NCBI GenBank assembly: GCA_964550535.1
Contig: CAZJZQ010000129.1
Location: 1-8,930 of the forward strand
Reading direction: 5' to 3'
DNA from: UBA7672 sp964550535
GTDB taxonomy: Bacteria > Pseudomonadota > Alphaproteobacteria > Caulobacterales > Hyphomonadaceae
DNA length: 8,930 bases
The position numbers and the translations under genes are program-made. The notes beneath the pieces are model-generated. The model searched no databases. It saw nothing but the letters and a program-made list of their open reading frames with translations, and was not told the origin of the DNA. The first letter of the stretch is position 1. Every line of letters begins with the position of its first letter. Positions 1-6,034 of this stretch are shown in pieces.

Positions 1-132
1 CCCGGCAAGCAACACCGCCGCCCGCGTTTCTCTTCCACTCACAATGTCAAACATCACTCAGACAAAAGGTCTTTCGACCGGCTTTATCTGCCGCATCCGT
101 CCGCCTCGTCGGCGACCCCGTTTGCGATGAGG
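1..132 (-). other. 5' leader of an rRNA operon (partial, 16S lies beyond the left edge)
   Basis: Read on the minus strand, the sequence after the 139-167 promoter runs through a GC-rich discriminator, then a segment containing TTTGACATTGT, GGAAGAGAAACG and CGGGCGGCGG before the window ends. This order (boxA-like motif, then a purine-rich GAGAAACG block) is what I recognise from the pre-16S leaders of alphaproteobacterial rRNA operons. No open frame or other gene explains it. The mature 16S start is not reached, so the operon itself is inferred. The first transcribed base is placed near 132, about seven bases after the -10 box. Confidence 0.7.
41..53 (-). promoter_or_regulatory. boxA-like antitermination motif of the rRNA leader
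   Basis: On the minus strand this reads TGTTTGACATTGT, resembling the boxA element (core CTTTGACA/TTTGACAT in alphaproteobacteria) at which NusB/NusE (S10) assemble on nascent rRNA to make RNA polymerase resistant to Rho. It lies about 80 bases after the predicted transcription start, a usual place for leader boxA. No boxB or boxC was assigned. Confidence 0.55.
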
Positions 133-138
133 CGCGGG

Positions 139-167
139 GTATAAGCCGCGACCCGAACCCCCGTCAA
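139..167 (-). promoter_or_regulatory. Strong sigma70 promoter, probable rRNA promoter P1
   Basis: On the minus strand a -35 box TTGACG (162-167) and a -10 box TTATAC (139-144) are separated by exactly 17 bases. The -35 matches the consensus at five of six positions. The discriminator after the -10 is C/G-rich (CCCGCGCC), as expected for a stringently controlled rRNA promoter. Upstream, at about 170-190, lie short A and T tracts that could act as an UP element for the RNA polymerase alpha subunit. The downstream leader with a boxA-like motif supports assignment to an rRNA operon rather than a protein gene. Confidence 0.78.
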
Positions 168-285
168 CTACCTTTTTTGACCTATTTTCAGCTGCTCACA
201 GGCTTCCGAAATTCAGTCAACAGCAGGAGACCCGGGCCCAATAGGTAGGCCCGCGAAGCACCGGCTGCGGTCGGCGGGAAGGCGT

Positions 286-314
286 TGTATATGCCCACCC
301 CTCTCTGGCCGCAA
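286..314 (-). promoter_or_regulatory. Probable second (upstream) rRNA operon promoter
   Basis: Minus strand: -35 box TTGCGG (309-314), a 17-base spacer and -10 box TATACA (286-291). An A/T-rich block (about 315-335) sits directly upstream, like an UP element. It points the same way as the stronger promoter 150 bases downstream, so the two would form a tandem pair. The boxes match consensus less well than P1, and the call rests on spacing, orientation and context. The stretch 190-435 otherwise shows no gene, only a weak 6-bp inverted repeat (233-253). Confidence 0.42.
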
Positions 315-433
315 GAGAAATTTTGAACAAATCGCTCGGCAGGCGCCTTTTTCGGGCGTTCTGCTTGGTTAGGAAACGGAAATGGGCCCCTGCCCGCCCT
401 TTCAACCCGCCCCGCACAGCCCTCCCAGAGCCA

Positions 434-476
434 CAAAACGGCCTTCCGTAAGGGAATCTACGCATACGGAAGGTCC
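434..476 (-). terminator. Rho-independent terminator of the aldehyde dehydrogenase gene
   Basis: An inverted repeat pairs 440-450 with 465-476 (11 pairs with a single bulged base, 14-base loop). On the minus strand it is followed by CGTTTTG. It begins about 20 bases past the stop codon of the aldehyde dehydrogenase gene, the right place and orientation to end that transcript before it runs into the rRNA promoters. Confidence 0.72.
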
Positions 477-497
477 GCGCGCCCCTCCCCCGCAGCG

Positions 498-1994
498 TCA
501 GAGCTGTGCGATCACCGATTTCACCTCGGTGTACAGCTCCACGCCCATCCGGCCGCTCTCGCGCCCGGTGCCCGACTGTTTGTAGCCCCCGAACGGCATC
601 GTGGCGTCCAGCGTATTGTGACAGTTGATCCAGACCGTCCCCGCCCTGATGCGCCGCGCGAGCCGGTGACAGAACGAGATATCGCGCGACCAGATTGACG
701 CTGCGAGACCGTATTCCGTGCCGTTCGCCAGATCCGCCAGCTCGTCCACGGACTTGTAGGGCGTCGCCACCACCACCGGCCCGAATATCTCCTCCTGCAT
801 GATGCGGGACCGGGCGGAGACGTTGGTGAGCACCGTCGGCTTCACGAAGTAACCCCGATTGCCGTGGCGCTCGCCCCCGGCCGCAACCGTCACCCCTTCC
901 CTGCGCCCATCCTCGAAGAAGCCCAGCACGCGGTTCATCTGGTCTTCCGAGACGAGGGCGCCCTGCTGGCTCTCGGCCTCCACGCCCGGCGCGATGCGCA
1001 GCTTGCCGGCAATGGCGGAGACGCCCGCGACCACCTCGTCGAACACCTTCTCCGGCGCGTAGAGGCGCGAACCCGCGACACACACCTGGCCCTGATTATA
1101 GAAGATCCCGTTGGCCGCGCCGGCGATCGCCTTGTCGAGATCCGCGTCCGGCCCGATCACCACCGGCGACTTTCCGCCAAGCTCCAGCGACACGCGCTTC
1201 ATCTGCATCAGCGCGCGCGAACCGATCAGACGGCCCACCTGCGTCGAGCCGGTGAACGCGATCTTGTCGATCTCCGGATGATCGACCAGCGCCGCGCCAG
1301 CCGTTTCGCCAAAGCCCGTGACGATGTTCACGACGCCTTTGGGAAAGCCCGCTTCAAGGATCAGATCGCCCAGCACCAGCGCCGTCAGCGACGTTTGTTC
1401 AGCGGGCTTGAGGACCATGGTGCAGCCCGCCGCCAGCGACGGCGCAAGCTTGGCGATGGCCATCATCAGCGGGAAATTCCACGGCACGATATGGCCGCAC
1501 ACGCCCACCGGCTCGCGCAGCGTGTAGGTAAACAACTCACCGCCCGGCATACCGGCGGAAGGCGAGGTGGTGATGCCCTCGATCTTGCTGGCCCAGCCGG
1601 CGCAATAGCGCATCCGGTCGATCGAGCGCTGCACGTCCACCGCGCGCGCCTGTTTCATCGGCTTGCCATTGTCGAGACTTTCGAGGAACGCGAGTTCGTC
1701 AGCATTCGCCTCGATGAGATCCGCGAGGCGATGCATCAACCGTTCACGCTGCATCGGCTTGAGAGCGCGCCACTCGCCGCTATCGAACGCACGGCGTGCG
1801 GACTGCACCGCGAGATCGATGTCCGCGGCTTCGCCCGCCGCGACCTGACAGATCACTTCCTCGGTCGCAGGATTGATCGCGTCGAACGTCTTGCCGGATT
1901 GCGCCTCGCGCCATGCGCCATCAATGAGCAGCTGCCCCCGTTTGCCCTCCAGACGATGACGAAGAACGGGTTGCGGTTTCGCGGCCGAAGTCAT
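498..1994 (-). CDS. NAD(P)-dependent aldehyde dehydrogenase, phenylacetaldehyde dehydrogenase-like
   Basis: Cytoplasmic enzyme that oxidises an aldehyde to its carboxylic acid with NAD(P)+. At 498 residues it has normal full length for the classical ALDH superfamily, and all core motifs are present: PWNFP with the oxyanion Asn near 173, a cofactor-binding Lys near 196 in LKPAEQT, FTGST near 247-251, general-base Glu near 271 in LELGGKSP, nucleophile Cys near 305 in NQGQVC, EEIFGPVV near 401-408 and PFGGYKQSG near the C terminus. The stretch RAGTVWINCHNTLDATMPFGG resembles FeaB/StyD phenylacetaldehyde dehydrogenases, but substrate cannot be read from this; other aromatic or aliphatic aldehydes are possible. 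I chose the ATG at 1994-1992 because GGAGGG lies five bases upstream; an in-frame TTG four codons earlier would overlap that ribosome binding site. It stands alone, between two terminators, so it is probably a single-gene transcript. Its promoter was not recognised. A metabolic link with the PQQ dehydrogenase nearby is inference. Confidence 0.93.
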   Translation of the reverse strand: MTSAAKPQPVLRHRLEGKRGQLLIDGAWREAQSGKTFDAINPATEEVICQVAAGEAADIDLAVQSARRAFDSGEWRALKPMQRERLMHRLADLIEANADELAFLESLDNGKPMKQARAVDVQRSIDRMRYCAGWASKIEGITTSPSAGMPGGELFTYTLREPVGVCGHIVPWNFPLMMAIAKLAPSLAAGCTMVLKPAEQTSLTALVLGDLILEAGFPKGVVNIVTGFGETAGAALVDHPEIDKIAFTGSTQVGRLIGSRALMQMKRVSLELGGKSPVVIGPDADLDKAIAGAANGIFYNQGQVCVAGSRLYAPEKVFDEVVAGVSAIAGKLRIAPGVEAESQQGALVSEDQMNRVLGFFEDGRREGVTVAAGGERHGNRGYFVKPTVLTNVSARSRIMQEEIFGPVVVATPYKSVDELADLANGTEYGLAASIWSRDISFCHRLARRIRAGTVWINCHNTLDATMPFGGYKQSGTGRESGRMGVELYTEVKSVIAQL

Positions 1995-2096
1995 GTATCC
2001 CTCCAAATCAGGACGCCGACCCTCGCACGCAAATCATGACAGCGAAACCAGACCCAAAGCTCCGCGCACGTCACCCTGGAAAGCCGGCGGCAATCA

Positions 2097-2156
2097 GAGC
2101 CGTCCGCACTCGCGACGTCCGGAAACCTGACGCCGGAACCGTTCGCCGGACGGCTC
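2097..2156. repeat. Intergenic inverted repeat, 10-bp perfect arms, 40-base spacer
   Basis: Arm GAGCCGTCCG (2097-2106) is the exact reverse complement of 2147-2156. The spacer carries further related pieces (CCGGAA twice, TCCGG/CCGGA), so a longer folded structure is possible. The motif CAATCAG also occurs just outside the left arm and across the right one. It lies 100-160 bases upstream of the aldehyde dehydrogenase start, so it could be in its 5' untranslated region or its control region. The rest of 1995-2311 shows no convincing gene or promoter. Confidence 0.45.
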
Positions 2157-2311
2157 AATCAGCCCGAAGGCCGCATAACCGCTGGCCCAAAATTCGGGGC
2201 GGACCAGCCCGGCTTTGGCCCCTGACCCCCTCCCCCTTCGGAAAGATCCGCGTCTCCCGAAGCCCGTCCCCGGCAGAGCCCCGTCCTCCGCGTCATGTCC
2301 GCCCAGATGCT

Positions 2312-2348
2312 AAAAGCCGCCCCGCAGCGAAGCTGTGGAGCGGCTTTT
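2312..2348 (-). terminator. Strong rho-independent terminator, possibly bidirectional
   Basis: A 37-base hairpin: nine perfect pairs at the base (AAAAGCCGC with GCGGCTTTT), one C/A mismatch, seven more pairs including one G-T, and a three-base GAA loop. The A/T ends give a U-run on either strand. It lies 77 bases past the stop codon of the secreted-protein gene at 2425 and so ends the PQQ dehydrogenase transcript. No gene reads into it from the left, so any plus-strand activity would only block stray transcription. Confidence 0.82.
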
Positions 2349-2424
2349 CATCTTCACACCCCAGGGATTGGAGCGCCCGGGGCGTTAGCGTCGCAGCGCG
2401 GGAACGCGATGCGTTCGCCGGCTA

Positions 2425-3462
2425 TCACTTGGCTTCCGCCATCCTGTCTTCGCGGCGAGCGCCAGCAAGGATGTTGGTGAGGCCATAATTTCCTTCGTGG
2501 CAGGCAAACTCAAAAATGCCTTCCGACGCCCAGAATTCATACTCGCCGCCCCAAGGCCCGGCCCAGGTCACCGGATCATCGACAACGAATTCGTAGTGCA
2601 GCCGGTTGTCCGCGACACGGGTAAAGCGCTCGGTGACCTTGAGATCATCGGAGGCGCCGTAGAATACCTGCTGCGGGTGATAGTTGACCGTCTCCACCAC
2701 CAGCGAATCGCCGTCATACCAACCGATCGAATCCCCCTGCCACGGCCGGGTGACTTTCGACGCCGGGTTATGTTTGGCCCCAATACGCACAATCCGGATG
2801 TCGTGAACCATCTCCGCCCAGATCATGACGGAATCCACGCCCTGCACGATCTGGTAGTTATTGTTGTAGAGCACCGGCCGCATCACGGCGCCGGCCGTCG
2901 TCGGCATGAAGATGCAGCGCTCAGGCAGGCCCCGCGATTCCGGGCCGTCATTGGTCCCGCGCTCGGTGCTGAACTCGCTCAGCTCCGAAACATTGCGGTT
3001 GGGCGGCGGCGGCGCGCCGGGCTTGCGCGGCGGCACGCGTCCATCCGGCGTCGTCAGGAACGAGGATCGCGGTTCGCCCCTCACCCGCATCACCTGCGTG
3101 CCGGGGTCGGTCCAGAAGCGGTTATATCCAAGGTTGGTGTTGCGGTCTTCCGGCGCCCCCTCGTCCTCGGCGGTGCGCGCGTCGCCTGCCCGCCTGTAGT
3201 CTTCGGCGCGCCCCTGGATGCCTGAAGCCGCTTCTTCGCTGAGCACAAGCGAGGTGATATTGCGCGGCCGCTCGACGGGCGTGGTGGTGGCGTTGCTCCA
3301 GACGCGGCTGATATCCGGCTGGCCGAAATTATTCTTCGGCGCGACATACCCTTCATAGTTGGGCTGCGCATAGGCGTCAGCCGAATATTCATTGACCTGT
3401 CCATGGGCTGCGGAGGCGCAGAGCGCCGCGGCCGCGACCAGTATCGGGAACCGTATCTGCAT
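2425..3462 (-). CDS. Secreted protein of unknown function, paired with the PQQ dehydrogenase
   Basis: 345 residues. The N terminus is a Sec signal peptide: a charged start, a hydrophobic run (about 5-19) and probable cleavage after AHG at 21, so the mature protein should be periplasmic or exported. Visible blocks are FGQPDISRVWSN (46-57), VMRVRGEPR (124-132), DGRVPPRKPGAPP (140-152), ERCIF (181-185), YNNNYQIVQG (199-208), RPWQGDSIGWYDGDSLVVET (239-258), TERF (277-280) and CHEGNYG (321-327). I recognise this as a widespread exported family usually left as hypothetical; I know of no established function. The mature chain has only two cysteines, 183 and 321. AAGGAGG lies six bases before the ATG. 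It follows the PQQ dehydrogenase after 65 bases on the same strand with no terminator between, so the two are probably co-transcribed. The plus-strand gene at 6035 is its paralogue. Confidence 0.88.
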   Translation of the reverse strand: MQIRFPILVAAAALCASAAHGQVNEYSADAYAQPNYEGYVAPKNNFGQPDISRVWSNATTTPVERPRNITSLVLSEEAASGIQGRAEDYRRAGDARTAEDEGAPEDRNTNLGYNRFWTDPGTQVMRVRGEPRSSFLTTPDGRVPPRKPGAPPPPNRNVSELSEFSTERGTNDGPESRGLPERCIFMPTTAGAVMRPVLYNNNYQIVQGVDSVMIWAEMVHDIRIVRIGAKHNPASKVTRPWQGDSIGWYDGDSLVVETVNYHPQQVFYGASDDLKVTERFTRVADNRLHYEFVVDDPVTWAGPWGGEYEFWASEGIFEFACHEGNYGLTNILAGARREDRMAEAK

Positions 3463-3484
3463 AGTCGTCCTCCTTGCCTCGCCG

Positions 3485-3509
3485 CCGGTTTCCGCTGCAA
3501 CGGAGCCGG
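3485..3509 (-). other. Intercistronic stem-loop between PQQ dehydrogenase and secreted protein genes
   Basis: 3485-3494 pairs with 3501-3509 (nine pairs including one G-T, one bulged base, six-base loop). It has no U-run on the minus strand, so it is not a normal terminator. It could protect the upstream message from 3' decay or make the output of the two genes unequal. Confidence 0.35.
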
Positions 3510-3527
3510 TTGTTCTGACCCTGACGG

Positions 3528-5831
3528 TTATTGTGGCGCCGCCAACGAAACCTTCACATACCGGCCAATGGCGTCGATCTGCTCAGCTGAAAGCGTCACG
3601 GAGAAACCTGGCATCTCGGGCGCGCCGCGCCCGATGATGCCTTTCACATCCTCCAGCCCGGCAGTGACTTTCAGCGGCGGAGCGCTTCCGCCGCGAACGC
3701 CTTCACCCGACGGGCCATGGCACACTGCACAGTTGCGCGCATAGAGTTCCCCGCCCATCGCAAGTTGCGCCGGCGTGGCCTCGACGCGCGCCTGGGGCGC
3801 CGCCGAAACGCCAGCCGCCGCAGGCGCGGTTCCCGACGCCGAAGGCATGCGCGCGCCCGGCAGCGAAAGCACGACCAGTTCAGCCGGCTGCCCCTGCGCC
3901 GCCAACGCCACGGCGATGTACTGACGCCCGCGATGCATATAGCTCATGGGCGCGCCGGACGTGAGGCCGGGAAGTTCGAACTCGTGGACGACCGCGCCGG
4001 ACCGCTTGTCATACGCGCGGAACATCGGCCCGCCGGGATCGCCGCCTATATTGGCTGATTCAGCCATGAACAGGAGCGACTTCGTGACGAGCGGACTCGG
4101 CCGCACCGAAATCTGGCCCATATTGTCGAAATCGAGATCCAGTCCCTTTAGCGCGGGGTGATTGCGGATTTCCTCCGACGCCCCTCCGATAGAGCGGGAC
4201 CACACATGATCGCCGCGGTTCATGTCGGTCGCCGTGACCAGAGCCCATGGCGGCTTGTTCAAAGGCAATCCGTTAGCCAGCCGCATCACGCCGCTGTTGA
4301 CAGGCGCATATGTCCAGTCCGTCCGGGCGGGATCCGCCTTGCGCAATCCAATGGACATGAACGTATTGCGCGTCGGGACAAAAAGCGTGTTCGACTCTGG
4401 ATCAAACGCGCCGCCATTCCAGTTCGAGCCGCCGCCATAGTTCGGATAGACGATCGTTCCCCTGTTGGTCGCCGTCACAACGGTCGGCGGCGTGTACATC
4501 GGGCCCTTGGTGTACTGGGACAGCATCTGCATCGCCTGAGCTTTCAGCTCGGGCGTGAAATCGATGACGTCCTCCTCATGGAAACCGAGCCGCGAGTACG
4601 GCGCCGGCTTCGTCGGGAAGGGCTGGGTCGGCGACAGCTGTTCTTCCGGCGGAGCCATCTCCGTCGGCACCGGGCGCTCCTCGATCGGCCACACCGGCTC
4701 GCCCGTCACGCGGTCGAACACAAAGTTCATGCCCTGCTTGGTCAGCACGCTGACGGCCTTGATCTTCTTTCCGTCCTTCACGACGTCATGAAGAATGGGG
4801 GCGGCCGGCAGGTCATAGTCCCAGACACCGTGATGAAGTATCTGGAAGTGCCACACCCGCTGTCCCGTTTTTGCATCGAGACAGACAATGCTTTCGGCGA
4901 ACAGGCCGTCGCCCGGCTTCTCTCCGCCCCACCAATTGTTGGTGGCGCTTTCGATCGGCAGATACACAAGCCCAAGTTCAGGGTCGGCCGCCATCATCGA
5001 CCAGACAGAGGCCGCGCCGAAATCCTTCCAGCTGTCGTTCAGCCAGGTATCGTTCCCGAACTCTCCGGGGCGTGGAATCGTGTGGAAGGTCCAGACCTTC
5101 TTGCCCGTGCGAATATCGTAGGCGCGGATATAGCCGGGCGTGCCGCCCTTCCGCGCCACTGTGTCGTCTCCAATCACCTGGACGACAATCAAGTCTCCGA
5201 TCACGACGCCCGGCGCCGTGGAGTTCATGTCCTGCGGCGTGCGCGTATCATCCGGCGGAAGCAGGTCTTCATTCAGATTGACCTGCCCGTTCACGCCGAA
5301 TTGCGTATCCGGAAGGCCCGTCACCGCGTCGATGGAAAGCAAGCGCCCATCGATGGTGTTGTGCAGGATCCTTTTGGACACGCCGTCCGTCCACCAGGAC
5401 AGTCCCCGGCTCGACCCGGAGAACCCGCGCGCGATCCGCTTGCGGTAGGGATCGGGCTCGTATGTCCAAAGTGTCGCGCCGGTCGAAGGATCGATAGCGG
5501 AAATTCTGGTGCCGCCGTGGGGCGCATACATGACGCCGTCCACAACCAGGGGCGTCGCCTTCCAGTTCGCATCCTGCCGGCCGTCAACGTCAGATGATTT
5601 CCATCGCCAGGCGACTTCGAGTTCGCTGACATTGTCAGCATTGATCTGATCGAGCGCGGCATAGCGCAAATTACCGAAGTCGCCGCCCCACGTTACCCAT
5701 TCGCCAACTTCCTGGCCTAGCGGCCCGGTCGCCGCGCCGGGATGCTTCTCGCCGGACGCTTCCGTCTGCTGGCATGAAACCAACAAACCGGACAGCGCGA
5801 TCATAGCGATGCCGCTGACTATCTTCCGCAT
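3528..5831 (-). CDS. PQQ-dependent dehydrogenase (quinohaemoprotein) lipoprotein with C-terminal cytochrome c domain
   Basis: 767 residues. The signal peptide ends in a lipobox LVSC, so Cys20 should be acylated; the following Gln does not suggest inner-membrane retention. Residues about 44-655 form a PQQ-type eight-bladed propeller, with typical pieces TWGGDFGNLRYAALDQINADNV (by parts, 48-67), HHGVWDYDLPAAP (333-345) and FDRVTGEPVWPIEERPVP (372-389). An Ala/Pro linker (about 664-685) leads to a cytochrome c domain with CAVCH at 701-705 and a likely axial Met at 740 in EMPGF. The propeller resembles the glucose/quinate-type quinoprotein group. It has no adjacent Cys-Cys pair of the methanol/ethanol dehydrogenase kind; besides Cys20 and the haem cysteines, only Cys317 occurs. 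It would oxidise an alcohol or sugar outside the inner membrane and pass electrons to its own haem, then to the respiratory chain. Substrate is unknown. No PQQ synthesis genes are in view. A GAGGGAGACGAGG purine run precedes the ATG. Confidence 0.93.
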   Translation of the reverse strand: MRKIVSGIAMIALSGLLVSCQQTEASGEKHPGAATGPLGQEVGEWVTWGGDFGNLRYAALDQINADNVSELEVAWRWKSSDVDGRQDANWKATPLVVDGVMYAPHGGTRISAIDPSTGATLWTYEPDPYRKRIARGFSGSSRGLSWWTDGVSKRILHNTIDGRLLSIDAVTGLPDTQFGVNGQVNLNEDLLPPDDTRTPQDMNSTAPGVVIGDLIVVQVIGDDTVARKGGTPGYIRAYDIRTGKKVWTFHTIPRPGEFGNDTWLNDSWKDFGAASVWSMMAADPELGLVYLPIESATNNWWGGEKPGDGLFAESIVCLDAKTGQRVWHFQILHHGVWDYDLPAAPILHDVVKDGKKIKAVSVLTKQGMNFVFDRVTGEPVWPIEERPVPTEMAPPEEQLSPTQPFPTKPAPYSRLGFHEEDVIDFTPELKAQAMQMLSQYTKGPMYTPPTVVTATNRGTIVYPNYGGGSNWNGGAFDPESNTLFVPTRNTFMSIGLRKADPARTDWTYAPVNSGVMRLANGLPLNKPPWALVTATDMNRGDHVWSRSIGGASEEIRNHPALKGLDLDFDNMGQISVRPSPLVTKSLLFMAESANIGGDPGGPMFRAYDKRSGAVVHEFELPGLTSGAPMSYMHRGRQYIAVALAAQGQPAELVVLSLPGARMPSASGTAPAAAGVSAAPQARVEATPAQLAMGGELYARNCAVCHGPSGEGVRGGSAPPLKVTAGLEDVKGIIGRGAPEMPGFSVTLSAEQIDAIGRYVKVSLAAPQ

Positions 5832-5870
5832 GCCTCGTCTCCCTCGGCGCCGGCGCTATGCGCTCATTTG

Positions 5871-5886
5871 CCGTCCATTTGGACGG
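5871..5886. promoter_or_regulatory. Palindrome in the divergent promoter region, candidate operator
   Basis: CCGTCCATTTGGACGG: seven-base arms that are exact reverse complements, with a two-base centre. It sits 40 bases upstream of the PQQ dehydrogenase start, in the 203-base space shared with the divergent paralogue gene. Its size and symmetry fit a dimeric repressor or activator site near the minus-strand transcription start. No regulator gene is in the window. Confidence 0.4.
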
Positions 5887-5945
5887 TGGATAGCTTGATA
5901 CGACTGCGTGGCAAAGACCAATTCGTCCCGCCAGGTACGTTTCTG

Positions 5946-5966
5946 CCGCAAGGCCTGCTTGCGGCC
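5946..5966. promoter_or_regulatory. Second inverted repeat in the divergent promoter region
   Basis: Arms GCCGCAAG (5946-5953) and CTTGCGGC (5959-5966) are perfect complements around a five-base centre. The hexamer AGGTAC flanks it on each side (5933-5938 and 5985-5990). A weak plus-strand promoter (TTGCGG at 5960, TAGGTA at 5984, 18-base spacer) overlaps the right arm, so a protein bound here could control the gene at 6035. This is inferred from symmetry only. Confidence 0.38.
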
Positions 5967-6034
5967 AATACCTTCTGCGGTCTAGGTACCATGTAAATCA
6001 ATCGCCGCATCCAAAACTGCTGTAGGAGAAAGAC

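Noticed and set aside
217..1083. Long open frame on the minus strand (288 codons) overlapping the aldehyde dehydrogenase gene
   Set aside because: It is the same strand in another frame, Arg/Gly-rich and repetitive, as expected from a high-GC shadow of the true gene; it also runs across the terminator and an rRNA promoter.
864..2039. 391-codon open frame on the plus strand opposite the aldehyde dehydrogenase
   Set aside because: Composition is Arg/His/Leu-rich with no recognisable motif, while the minus frame has every ALDH signature. It is an antisense shadow.
2036..2488. 150-codon plus-strand open frame between the aldehyde dehydrogenase and the exported-protein gene
   Set aside because: Pro/Arg-rich, no ribosome binding site, runs through the strong terminator at 2312-2348 and into the end of the real gene at 2425.
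4158..5597. 479-codon open frame on the plus strand opposite the PQQ dehydrogenase
   Set aside because: Arg/His-rich antisense frame without motifs or ribosome binding site; the minus frame is a clear quinohaemoprotein.
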